Assembly (NCBI GenBank): GCA_963677695.2
Contig: CAXXUJ010000001.1
Location: forward strand, 1,550,001-1,614,000
Length of the DNA: 64,000 nt
Origin: SABI01 sp963677695
GTDB taxonomy: Bacteria; Spirochaetota; Spirochaetia; Sphaerochaetales; Sphaerochaetaceae
Direction: 5' to 3'
The notes beneath the pieces were generated by a model. That model was not told the origin of the DNA. It saw only the letters and a program-made list of their open reading frames with translations, and searched no databases. The translations under genes were made by a program, and so were the position numbers. This document shows positions 17,587-26,293 of the stretch, in pieces (the stretch's first letter is position 1; every line of letters begins with the position of its first letter).

Positions 17587-18648
17587 ATGGTAAAAGCAAT
17601 TCTGTTCGACATGGATGGCGTCCTTATCGACTCTGAAGAATATATCAGCGCAGCGGCGGTTGAGTATTTTCATGAACGGGGAGTGATGGTGTCTCCTGAG
17701 GACTTTGTCCCTTTCGTCGGGGCAGGGGAGAACCGTTATATCGGCGGCGTAGCCGAGAAGTACGGGTACGAACTCGATATTGAACAGGCGAAGCTTGATA
17801 CCTATGAGATTTACAAGCGTCTCATTGAAGGGAAAGAGGAAGCTCTCCCCGGAGTCCATGCGTTTGTGGAAGCGTGTCATGCAGCCGGTATAAGGATGGC
17901 TGTGGCGACGAGTGCTGATCCCACCAAGATGGAGATCAATATCGATGTAATGAACCTTGACCGTTCCTGGTTCAAGGCCCTCCTTCACGGCAAGGATGTT
18001 GAGCTCAGAAAACCGTACCCTGATATCTATCTGAAGGCTGCTGAGCAGATCGGTGTTCCCATCGAGAACTGTATCGTTTTCGAGGATGCGACAAACGGTG
18101 TGGAGGCAGCGAAAAGGGCGGGAGCTCTGTGCGGGGGAATCACCTCGAGTTTTACCCGCTCTCAGCTGAGAGAGAAGGGTGCTGATTTCATTTTCTCCGG
18201 CCTTGCCGCTTTCCCTGAATTTTCTTCGATTGAAGAGTTCAACGAGCTGCTGACGATGTTCATCTCACGTGAAGAGGCCTATGAAGCTAGGGAGAATGCC
18301 TATACCCCCTATTCAAAGTACGATGTCGGTGCCGCGATTGTGAGCAGGGATAGCGGAATAATCTACAGCGGATGCAATGTAGAGAACGCGAGTTACGGGG
18401 CAACGATCTGCGCGGAGCGCGGTGCGGTGATGAAGGGGATTTCAGAAGAAGGGAAATTCGATATCGATATGCTCGTGGTTGTCACGAAAGACAACCCTCC
18501 TGCTCCACCGTGTGCGATGTGTCTGCAGGTGTTAAGTGAATTTACAGAACCGGAAGTTCCTGTCTACCTCTGTGATGATGCTGATCACATCACCCGATAC
18601 CGTTTCGACAATCTTCTCCCGGTCCCGTTCAAGTTTCCTGAAGACTAG
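17587..18648 (+). CDS. Fusion of HAD phosphatase/phosphomutase and cytidine deaminase
   Basis: A 353-aa two-domain protein. Residues 1-215 are a HAD hydrolase of the beta-phosphoglucomutase type: DMDG at 8-11, VATSA near 107-110, lysine in RKPYPD and FEDATNG at 165-171. Residues about 225-353 are a cytidine deaminase: GCNVENASYG, then C275-A-E277 and P308-C309-x2-C312, which give the catalytic glutamate and three zinc cysteines. All key residues of both enzymes are present. The fusion hints at linked handling of nucleosides and a phosphosugar such as (deoxy)ribose phosphate (inference). It starts 18 bases after the Fic gene and ends overlapping convergent rpiB by 4 bases. Confidence 0.9.
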   Translation: MVKAILFDMDGVLIDSEEYISAAAVEYFHERGVMVSPEDFVPFVGAGENRYIGGVAEKYGYELDIEQAKLDTYEIYKRLIEGKEEALPGVHAFVEACHAAGIRMAVATSADPTKMEINIDVMNLDRSWFKALLHGKDVELRKPYPDIYLKAAEQIGVPIENCIVFEDATNGVEAAKRAGALCGGITSSFTRSQLREKGADFIFSGLAAFPEFSSIEEFNELLTMFISREEAYEARENAYTPYSKYDVGAAIVSRDSGIIYSGCNVENASYGATICAERGAVMKGISEEGKFDIDMLVVVTKDNPPAPPCAMCLQVLSEFTEPEVPVYLCDDADHITRYRFDNLLPVPFKFPED

Positions 18649-19094
18649 CAGACGCCGCCTTCAAGGCTCATGATCTTATTGACTCTTCTTTCGTGACGAC
18701 CACCCTCGAACTTTTCGTCGGTGAACGCGTCGAGCATGTCAAGAACGTCGTTGGGGTAATCGATTCTACCGCCGAAGGCGATGAAGTTGGCGTTGTTATG
18801 TTCCTTCGCCATCTTTGCAGCGAATGTATTCTGGGGAAGGGCGCATCTGATACCGTTGATCTTATTCGCTGAGATTGAGATTCCGATGCCTGTACCGCAG
18901 CACACGATTCCGAACTCATACCCTCCTGCAAGGTACTCACCGCAGGCCTTTGCAGCCATATCAGGATAGTCGACAGATTCCTCTGTGGCCACTCCGATGT
19001 GGTTCACTTCGTATCCATACTTTTCAAGGTGGGTGATGATTCTCTGTGTGAGCTCAACAGCTCCGTGGTCATTTGCAATTACAACTTTACTCAT
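18645..19094 (-). CDS. rpiB: Ribose-5-phosphate isomerase B
   Basis: A 149-aa RpiB/LacAB-family isomerase. IANDHGAVELTQ at the N-terminus, VDYPDMA and the active-site region CCGTGIGISISANK (about residues 66-79) are diagnostic. It interconverts ribose-5-phosphate and ribulose-5-phosphate in the pentose phosphate pathway. RBS GGAG 6 bases before ATG. It converges with the HAD-cytidine deaminase gene, which also belongs to pentose/nucleoside metabolism. Confidence 0.93.
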   Translation of the reverse strand: MSKVVIANDHGAVELTQRIITHLEKYGYEVNHIGVATEESVDYPDMAAKACGEYLAGGYEFGIVCCGTGIGISISANKINGIRCALPQNTFAAKMAKEHNNANFIAFGGRIDYPNDVLDMLDAFTDEKFEGGRHERRVNKIMSLEGGVC

Positions 19095-19248
19095 GTTTTA
19101 CTCCGACTGGTTGGTTTGTAACATATTGTAATCGTATTCGAGGTATTTTCAAGTGGTAAGAGCTGTTTTCATCAGATACTCTTGGTATTGAAAACAGATG
19201 ATTTTCCATAATTTCCTGCAACACTATTGGTCTCGAATGTTGAAGGTA

Positions 19249-19257
19249 TGCTACTAT
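19249..19257 (+). promoter_or_regulatory. Extended -10 promoter of the pyrophosphatase gene
   Basis: TGCTACTAT, 21 bases before the GTG start chosen for the pyrophosphatase. The upstream in-frame ATG codons lie in or before this element, which argues against a longer protein. Confidence 0.45.
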
Positions 19258-19278
19258 GGGATTCAAGGAGAACATACC

Positions 19279-20916
19279 GTGACAACAGTATACGTAACCG
19301 GTCATAGAAACCCGGATGCAGACAGTGTCTGTGCAGCCTACTGCTATGCAGACCTGAAGAATACAGTCGATACGACACATGAATACATTCCCATCAGACT
19401 GGGGCACATGAACGAGGGTACGAAGACCCAGTTCGAGCATGCAGGAGTGGAACCTCCCCGATTTCTGAAGGATGTGAAACCGCGTGTCCATCAGGTGATG
19501 ATGAGTGACTACTGGGCTCTGCACCCCGAGGATCCGGTCTATTCACTGATACGGTATCTGAGAAAGAATCATGCATCGGTCGTGCCCCTCCTTGACGGGG
19601 AAAAGTTCCATGGTCTCCTCTCTCTTGATGAGATCACGATGTATTTCCTCATGGAGAACTCGAAGACCCGTCCCCGCTACCATTTCCATGTGAGCAATTT
19701 CGCAGATGTTATTCAGGGAGAACTCATTCAGGGAGATCCCTCCTCGGCCTTCAATGCCTATATCATGACAGGAGCGATGGAACTGGAGGTGTATCAGGAG
19801 AGACTGAAGCAGATGCTCCCCGACCTTCCTCTTCTCGTTGTCGGAAACAGAAGAGAACACATTCAGTTCGCTGTCGAGCAGCAGTTCCCTGCTGTCATCC
19901 TTACAGGGATCAAGGATGGAGAAGAGGTCGGTGTCGATTTCTCTTCGTTCAAAGGTGTGGTCTACCGCAGTGCACATGATACTGCAGAGACGATCCGTCT
20001 TCTGAGGCTCTCTCTCCCGGTTGCTGACCTGGTGAGCGAAGCTCCACCCCATGTGCAGAGGGATGAGCTGTTTGATGAGGCAAAGCAGATTCTTGTGAAT
20101 TCCAATTTCCGTGGCCTTCCGGTCTTCGAGGAGGGGAAGTTCGTCGGATTCGTCACCCGCCGTTGTTTTCTTGAGAAGCCCCGTCCCAAGGTGATCATGG
20201 TTGACCACAATGAACTGAAGCAGAGCGTGGAAGGGCTTGAGGAAGGTGATGTGATGGAGATCATCGACCATCACCGCTTTGACGCGGAGAGGACGAAGAA
20301 TCCGATCTTCATAGCGAGTGAGCCGGTCGGTTCAAGCTGTACCATCGTATACCACCAGTACCTGAGGTGGACAGTGCCGGTAAAGAAGGAGATCGCCTTC
20401 CTCCTCCTCACTGGTATAGTGAGTGATACGATCATGCTGAAGAGTCCCACGACAACTCAAATGGATGTCCGTGCTGTCCATGCCCTTGCTCCCCTCGCCG
20501 GGGTTGAAGACCTTGAAGAGTTCGCCAATGAGATTTTCTCCAACTCCGTGGTCCTTTCGGATGCCGATCCGAAGAGTGTGATCGAGGGTGATTTCAAGAT
20601 ATACAGGGAAGGGAATGTTTCGTTCGGAATAGGTCAGGTGGAAGTGCTGCGCTTAGCGGATGCCAATGATGTGAAGGAGAAATTCCTATCTGAGCTCACC
20701 CGTGTGCGGGATGCACACCATGTCGACTGGACACTGCTGCTGATCACCGATGTGAAGAAGGGAAACAGCCTGCTTATCACTACACCTTTTCTCAAGGACG
20801 AGAAGGCATTTTCCTATCCTCTGATCTCTGACCACATGTATCAGCTGAACGGAGTCCTCTCGCGTAAGAAGCAGGTGCTTCCTGAGATCGTGAGGGTTTT
20901 AGAGGAGATGAGCTAG
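19279..20916 (+). CDS. ppaC: Manganese-dependent inorganic pyrophosphatase with CBS/DRTGG regulatory insert
   Basis: A 545-aa family II pyrophosphatase of the DHH superfamily. The metal site is spread over GHRNPDADS (residues 7-15), DHN near 313 and IDHHRF near 330; SSCTIVYHQYLR follows, and a DHHA2 domain closes the C-terminus. Between the first and second DHH motifs sits a regulatory insert with paired CBS-type segments and a DRTGG-like region (about residues 65-300), as in nucleotide-regulated enzymes. It hydrolyses PPi to phosphate in the cytoplasm. The GTG at 19279 has AAGGAG (19265-19270) 8 bases upstream; the frame is open further upstream to 19198, but that part would cross the promoter. 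Confidence 0.9.
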   Translation: MTTVYVTGHRNPDADSVCAAYCYADLKNTVDTTHEYIPIRLGHMNEGTKTQFEHAGVEPPRFLKDVKPRVHQVMMSDYWALHPEDPVYSLIRYLRKNHASVVPLLDGEKFHGLLSLDEITMYFLMENSKTRPRYHFHVSNFADVIQGELIQGDPSSAFNAYIMTGAMELEVYQERLKQMLPDLPLLVVGNRREHIQFAVEQQFPAVILTGIKDGEEVGVDFSSFKGVVYRSAHDTAETIRLLRLSLPVADLVSEAPPHVQRDELFDEAKQILVNSNFRGLPVFEEGKFVGFVTRRCFLEKPRPKVIMVDHNELKQSVEGLEEGDVMEIIDHHRFDAERTKNPIFIASEPVGSSCTIVYHQYLRWTVPVKKEIAFLLLTGIVSDTIMLKSPTTTQMDVRAVHALAPLAGVEDLEEFANEIFSNSVVLSDADPKSVIEGDFKIYREGNVSFGIGQVEVLRLADANDVKEKFLSELTRVRDAHHVDWTLLLITDVKKGNSLLITTPFLKDEKAFSYPLISDHMYQLNGVLSRKKQVLPEIVRVLEEMS

Positions 20917-22937
20917 CGGATAGCTGAGATGGAGATGATGGAGGGAACGGCCTTGATGCTCTTCACGACCTTCTTGAAGTCATCTTCGTTTGCCACTTCC
21001 ATGGTGAAGCTTCCGATCAGCTTCCCGGGGTCGCCGTCTTCGAGTCTTCCCTCGATCAGGTGACCGCTGTACTTCCTGATTGCCCCTTCAATCTCGGCGA
21101 AGAGGTCGTGAGTTACTTTCGATATCACCCTGAAACGTCTGGTGAGTTTCGGTTTCTCGGTCTCCCATTCAACCTCGATGCTTCTCTGATCGATCTCGGT
21201 CATATTCTTCAGGTTTTTACAGTCGGTCCGGTGAACGATGATACCCCGTCCGCGAGATACGTATCCGATGATCTTATCTCCTCTGCGTGGATTGCAGCAG
21301 GAGGCGAGGGATATCATGATATTCTTCTCATTCCCCACCTTGAAGGTCATCTTGCTGTTGTCTATGACAGAGCGTACGATATCACCGGCATCGATTGCTT
21401 CAGGAGGGGTTTCCTCTTCCGCGGGAAGTTTTTCCTCAATCTTCTTCTTCGCTATGATATCCTTGTCGATGATCAGGGAGTCATCATTCTTGTTCAGCCA
21501 TGAGCGAATCTTCTTACGGGCATTGGTCGTCTGGGCAAGGCGGAGCCAGTTGACGTTCGGGTGAGCGTTCGGGCTGGTGAGGATCTCAATGACCTGAGTA
21601 TTTTTCAGCGGCTGGCTCAGTGGAATAATGGATCCGTCCGCTTTCGCTCCAGTGGTGTGGTGCCCGATCTCGGTATGGATATGGTAGGCGAAGTCGAGTG
21701 GAGTCGCATGGGCGGCAAGCTCGACGATATGGCCCTGAGGAGTGAAGACATAGATCGTATCCTTGAGGAGTTCTCCCTTGATATCTTCCAGGAAGGAATC
21801 GCTCTGCTCGATCTCATTCGACCAGCTCTTCAGTCTCTGAAGGATCTTGGAGAACTGAACGCTTTCCGAACCCATCCATCCCGATTCTGATACGCCGGTC
21901 ACCGACTTGTACATCCAGTGGGCGGCGACACCGTACTCTGCGGTACCGTGCATCTCACGGGTCCGTATCTGCACCTCGAGTAATTTACCTTCTGATGCCA
22001 TCACTGTCGTGTGGAGCGACTGGTAGTTGTTCGCCTTAGGCATCGCGATGTAGTCTTTGAACCTTCCCGCGATTGGCGGCCACAGCTTGTGGACGATACC
22101 TAACAGGGTATAACACTCATTGACCGAATCACAGATGATTCTGACTCCGAGAATGTCTCCCATCTCCTCGAGAGGGATCTTTCTCTTCTTCATCTTCATG
22201 TAGACACCGTACGAGTGTTTTGTTCGCGACTGTATCTGAATGGTCGAAATGCCCTGGTCTGCACAGGTCCGGTAGAGCACCTTCTCAATGCGGTTGAGGT
22301 AGGCAGTCCTTTCGCTCTTCCTTGAGAGGAGATACTCTTCAATGTATTGGTAGGTGTCGGGGCGGAGAATCTTGAGTGAGAGATCTTCGAGTTCCCCTTT
22401 GAGTTCCGCCATCCCGAGCCGGTCGGCCAACGGTGCGAAGATATCGAGTGTCTCGTTCGCGATCTCCTTCGCTCTGGATGCTTTCAGGTGCTGGAGCGTC
22501 TTCATGTTGTGAAGCTTATCTGCCAGTTTGATGATGATCACCCTGACATCCTTGCTCATTGCAAAGAACATCTTCCTGATCGTTTCAGCTTCCTGATGGG
22601 TCTTGTTCTTCGCCTTCAATCCTGAGATCTTCGTCTCGCCCTCTACGAGGTCTGCAACTGTCTCACCGAATTCTTCGACAAGCGTTTCATAGGTGGTCTC
22701 GGTATCTTCCATGGTATCATGGAGGAGTCCGGCGATAACGGTATCGACGTCCATATTCATGGAGATGAGGATTTCCGCTACTGCGTAGGGGTGGATGATA
22801 TAGGGTTCACCTGAGCGTCGTTTCTGCCCTTCATGCGCTTTGCAGGCAAAGCGCGCGGCTTTGGCGATGCGCTCCTGTTCCTGGGGTGAGTAAGTATGAG
22901 CTTTCTGTATGAATCTGTTTGTCAGATCCTCGTACAC
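20913..22937 (-). CDS. rel: Bifunctional (p)ppGpp synthetase/hydrolase (Rel/SpoT family)
   Basis: A 674-aa protein. The HD hydrolase domain has H73-D74 in LLHDTMEDT; the synthetase domain follows (about 220-345, RTKHSYGVYMKMK and NYQSLHTTV). Then come a TGS domain (TPQGHIVELAAHATPLDFAYHIHTEIG split near 400-430), a zinc-finger-like region with CCNPRRGD, and a C-terminal ACT domain. Both catalytic centres appear intact, so it can make and degrade the alarmone. It is the last gene of a minus-strand run after prfA and prmC and overlaps prmC by 16 bases. Its stop overlaps the convergent pyrophosphatase gene. Confidence 0.93.
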   Translation of the reverse strand: MYEDLTNRFIQKAHTYSPQEQERIAKAARFACKAHEGQKRRSGEPYIIHPYAVAEILISMNMDVDTVIAGLLHDTMEDTETTYETLVEEFGETVADLVEGETKISGLKAKNKTHQEAETIRKMFFAMSKDVRVIIIKLADKLHNMKTLQHLKASRAKEIANETLDIFAPLADRLGMAELKGELEDLSLKILRPDTYQYIEEYLLSRKSERTAYLNRIEKVLYRTCADQGISTIQIQSRTKHSYGVYMKMKKRKIPLEEMGDILGVRIICDSVNECYTLLGIVHKLWPPIAGRFKDYIAMPKANNYQSLHTTVMASEGKLLEVQIRTREMHGTAEYGVAAHWMYKSVTGVSESGWMGSESVQFSKILQRLKSWSNEIEQSDSFLEDIKGELLKDTIYVFTPQGHIVELAAHATPLDFAYHIHTEIGHHTTGAKADGSIIPLSQPLKNTQVIEILTSPNAHPNVNWLRLAQTTNARKKIRSWLNKNDDSLIIDKDIIAKKKIEEKLPAEEETPPEAIDAGDIVRSVIDNSKMTFKVGNEKNIMISLASCCNPRRGDKIIGYVSRGRGIIVHRTDCKNLKNMTEIDQRSIEVEWETEKPKLTRRFRVISKVTHDLFAEIEGAIRKYSGHLIEGRLEDGDPGKLIGSFTMEVANEDDFKKVVKSIKAVPSIISISAIR

Positions 22938-23779
22938 ATGAATCTCCCCGAGACCACACGGTCTCTTTCTCCCATATCGGCGGTGACGGTGATATCGGAA
23001 AAACCTTCAGCACTGAAGCGTTCTTTCACCGCCTTTACCTGTCTGTAATCACATTCAATCACAAGATGCCCCCCCTTGTGTAGGTGTAAAGGCGATTGTG
23101 AGATGATATTTTCTATGATAGAGAGTCCCTGATCGCTCTCATCGACGATCGCGTGCCTCGGTTCTCTCTTTACCTCGAGGGTGCAATCCTCATACCACAG
23201 GGGAGCGACATAGGGAGGGTTGGAGACGATGCAGGTGAACCTGCGGTCCTCCAAATGCTCGAACAAATCTCCCTGGATGATTTCAGCTCTGAGACTGTAG
23301 AACGTAGCGTTTTCTTTCGCTACTTCAAGAGCGTCCTCGCTGATATCGCTGAGTGTTATCTCGACTGTCGGGTTTTCGAGAGCGACAGTGATGCCGATGC
23401 ATCCGCTTCCGGTACAGAGGTCAAGCACCTGCGGTGTATCTCCGTATTCCTTTATGGCTTCGAGAGTGATTGCCACAGCGGTTTCGGTGTCGGGTCTCGG
23501 TATGAGCACCGATGGGGTCACATGAAAGTCCCTTCCGTAGAATTCCTTCACTCCCGTGATATAGGCGATCGGGAAGTGTTCGGTTCTCTTTTCAACCGCA
23601 GAGAGGTATTCCTGTTCAACCTGAGGCGACAGGATAGTATCTCCCTTCGTGTAGAGCTCGACCCGGCTCAACCGGGTGAAATGGGTGAGGATGAGGGAGG
23701 CATCGAGAAGGGGCGTGTCGCTTACGAGGGAGGAGTGAATCTGTGCAGTTCCCCACGTAAGCGCCTCGCTTACTCTCAT
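22922..23779 (-). CDS. prmC: Peptide chain release factor N5-glutamine methyltransferase
   Basis: A 285-aa PrmC. The SAM-binding loop is LDLCTGSGCIGI (about 119-130) and the substrate motif NPPY is at 187-190. It methylates the GGQ glutamine of release factors. The gene directly follows prfA with a 4-base overlap, the classic arrangement with its substrate. Start ATG at 23779. Confidence 0.93.
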   Translation of the reverse strand: MRVSEALTWGTAQIHSSLVSDTPLLDASLILTHFTRLSRVELYTKGDTILSPQVEQEYLSAVEKRTEHFPIAYITGVKEFYGRDFHVTPSVLIPRPDTETAVAITLEAIKEYGDTPQVLDLCTGSGCIGITVALENPTVEITLSDISEDALEVAKENATFYSLRAEIIQGDLFEHLEDRRFTCIVSNPPYVAPLWYEDCTLEVKREPRHAIVDESDQGLSIIENIISQSPLHLHKGGHLVIECDYRQVKAVKERFSAEGFSDITVTADMGERDRVVSGRFMCTRI

Positions 23780-24846
23780 ATATTCAGGTCCTGAAGGGCC
23801 TGTTCAGCTTCAGAAAGCTTGAGCTGTTCGATGATCTCTGTGATATCGCCGGAGAGGGCGATCTCGAGTTTGTAGAGGGTGAGGTTGATACGGTGGTCGG
23901 TGATTCTGTTCTGAGGGAAGTTGTAGGTCCTGATACGCTCCGAGCGGTCCCCTGTCCCAACCTGACTCTTACGGTTGTCACTCCTCTCTTTCGCCTTTCT
24001 CTCTTCTTCTAGATCATAGAGACGGGATCGGAGAACTCTCAGCGCCTTTGCCTTGTTCTTGATCTGTGACTTCTCATCCTGACAGATGACAACGAGTCCG
24101 GTGGGAAGGTGAGTGAGTCGGACTGCCGAGTCGGTCGTATTGACTGACTGACCGCCGGGTCCCCCGGCTCTCATCACATCGACCTTGAGGTCTTCCTGCT
24201 TGATCTCAATATCTGTCTCTTCTGCTTCGGGGAGAACGGCAACGGTGACGGCTGAGGTATGGATTCTTCCTCCCGATTCGGTTTCAGGTACTCTCTGTAC
24301 GCGGTGTACACCGCTTTCATATTTCAGGTTTCCGTATACTTCCTTACCTGAGATACTGTAGATGATTTCCTTGAAACCGCCGATTCCTGTCTCGTTCGCA
24401 CTGATGATCTCTACTTTCCAGCGATGCTGCTCAGCAAAGTGGGAGTACATCCTGAACAGGTCGGCTGCAAATAGAGCAGCTTCGTCTCCACCTGTTCCTG
24501 CCCTGATTTCCATGATGATGTTCTTTCCTTCCATCGGGTCGGGGGGGACAAGGAGAATGCGGCTCCTGAGTTCCAGAGCTTCCTTCTGTTCTTTCAGATC
24601 GGTCAGTTCTTCACGTGTGAGGGCAATAAGTTCGCTGTCAGTCTCCTCCTCAAGCATCATCTCTGCATCTTCAATCTGCTGGTTCAGGTCGAGCAGTTCA
24701 GTGTAGGCATTGACGATGGGTTCGAGGTGAGATCTCTCCCTCATAAGTTCTTTATATTGAGATATATCGCTCATGACGGCGGGGTCGGAGAGTTTCTCGT
24801 CCAGCCGTTCAAGCTGTGTTTTAAATGGTGCAAGCACTTCAATCAT
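23776..24846 (-). CDS. prfA: Peptide chain release factor 1
   Basis: A 356-aa class I release factor. The stop-codon-reading motif is P187-E-T189 (PxT, as in RF1), and the catalytic GGQ is at 231-233 in GPGGQSVNTTDSAVR. It recognises UAA and UAG, but not UGA, which fits an organism that recodes UGA as selenocysteine with RF2 as the competitor. RBS GAGGAG before ATG. First gene of prfA-prmC-rel. Confidence 0.95.
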   Translation of the reverse strand: MIEVLAPFKTQLERLDEKLSDPAVMSDISQYKELMRERSHLEPIVNAYTELLDLNQQIEDAEMMLEEETDSELIALTREELTDLKEQKEALELRSRILLVPPDPMEGKNIIMEIRAGTGGDEAALFAADLFRMYSHFAEQHRWKVEIISANETGIGGFKEIIYSISGKEVYGNLKYESGVHRVQRVPETESGGRIHTSAVTVAVLPEAEETDIEIKQEDLKVDVMRAGGPGGQSVNTTDSAVRLTHLPTGLVVICQDEKSQIKNKAKALRVLRSRLYDLEEERKAKERSDNRKSQVGTGDRSERIRTYNFPQNRITDHRINLTLYKLEIALSGDITEIIEQLKLSEAEQALQDLNI

Positions 24847-24898
24847 ACAGACTCCTCAAATGGTTCACGTGTGCCAGTCAGTATAGCGATTAATCCCT

Positions 24899-26290
24899 TC
24901 AGATGTCCAGAGTTGCCAGTTTTTCCTTATTCTCTGCAATTCGTTTCTCATCAAGGGTGTTCATCCTGGAAAAAATAAGAGCTCCGAGGAGAAGGAAGAG
25001 TGCGGGGATGGCTGCCATGTGAAGTGATATGCCCATCTTCGCCTGAGAGGTGACTGCCTGGGGGTCGAAGCGGGTGACTTCATGGACAACATAGAAGACC
25101 AGGGCCTGGGAGGCGTAGGAAAAGCGCATGAAGAAGGCTCTGATACCCATCAGGACTCCGTCGTCTCTCCGTCCTTCCATGACGACGATCTCGTCTACGA
25201 TATCGGCCATTGCCGGACCCATGAAGGTCCAGAAACCACCGAAGCCGATGCCCCAGAGGGTCATAGCGACGGTGAAGCCGTTGATGGTTGTGATGAAGGT
25301 CATGGGGAAGGCGAACAGGGCCATGACTACTGCGGTGATCGATAGCATGTTCTGGTTGTTCAATCCCTTTTTCGAGAGGGTGAGCCAGACGGGAATCGAA
25401 AGGAGTGTTCCCACGAGCATTCCGGCAAATATCATCGTCGTTCCGCTGCTCTCCACTTCAAGGATATAATCTGCTACGTAGTGGACACTGCTTGTCATGC
25501 ACATCGTCGCTGACTGATAGAGGAACAGAAGGATCAGGAAGGCTGTCAGATCCCTGTGCCTGAGAACCTTCTTCATGAGGGTGAAGAAACCGCCTGCCGA
25601 GCCCTTATGTTCTTCCTTGTGGACCTTGAACCGTTCTATCATACCCTCGTTTTCCTTCACACCGTTGATGATCAGGAAGATGCCTAAAAGGGTGATGCCT
25701 CCGACAACAAGAGCTGCCGTTTTGTAGCTCGCGATATCACCGTAGCTGAAGAAAAGGGGAGGGATGATGAAGCCGCTTGCAATTCCGAGTACTCCCACTC
25801 CCGTGCTGATCCCTGCCGACTTCGCCCTGATTTCCTGGGTGCGGAACTTGTCGGGGAAGACCGACTGATAATTCAGCTCCCATAGTGAATATGAGGTATC
25901 GAAAAGGCATATCGTGATAACCATCCAGAGGAAGACGGGGAGAGGGTTCTCCTTCACTCCGTCGATGAACGACTGAGGGAGGGTGAATATGAGAACAAAG
26001 GAGATGCCTGAAATGACAAGACCGAGAATGATCCATGGGAAGCGCCTCCCGAGGCGGGAGGCAAAGGGTGCTCCCTTGTTGGTGAAATAACCAAGCAACG
26101 GGTCGTTCACTGCATTCCAGATTGCATAGACTATCGTTGCAAGTGCCGTATAGAGGGGGGCGAGTCCGATCTCCGATTCGTAGAACTTGTAGACAACGGC
26201 CCCGAAGGCTCCGGTCAGGAACTCGGCAAGGTATTTCCCCATACCGTAGGAGGCCATGGTAAGTACTGTGATCTTCTCATTCTTTTTCAT
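24899..26290 (-). CDS. MFS transporter of the glycoside-pentoside-hexuronide (GPH) cation symporter type
   Basis: A 463-aa membrane protein with 12 predicted helices. The early segment WNAVNDPLLGYFTNK (about 58-72) with GRRFPWIILG after it matches the GPH/MelB signature, including the conserved NDP. Members import sugars or glycosides with H+ or Na+; the specific sugar is unclear. It starts 3 bases after sbcB and may be co-transcribed with it. Confidence 0.87.
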   Translation of the reverse strand: MKKNEKITVLTMASYGMGKYLAEFLTGAFGAVVYKFYESEIGLAPLYTALATIVYAIWNAVNDPLLGYFTNKGAPFASRLGRRFPWIILGLVISGISFVLIFTLPQSFIDGVKENPLPVFLWMVITICLFDTSYSLWELNYQSVFPDKFRTQEIRAKSAGISTGVGVLGIASGFIIPPLFFSYGDIASYKTAALVVGGITLLGIFLIINGVKENEGMIERFKVHKEEHKGSAGGFFTLMKKVLRHRDLTAFLILLFLYQSATMCMTSSVHYVADYILEVESSGTTMIFAGMLVGTLLSIPVWLTLSKKGLNNQNMLSITAVVMALFAFPMTFITTINGFTVAMTLWGIGFGGFWTFMGPAMADIVDEIVVMEGRRDDGVLMGIRAFFMRFSYASQALVFYVVHEVTRFDPQAVTSQAKMGISLHMAAIPALFLLLGALIFSRMNTLDEKRIAENKEKLATLDI

Positions 26291-26293
26291 CTT

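Noticed and set aside
18645..18648. Frameshift between HAD and cytidine deaminase domains
   Set aside because: The frame is continuous over the linker (about residues 205-230) with normal codons, so it reads as a true fusion.
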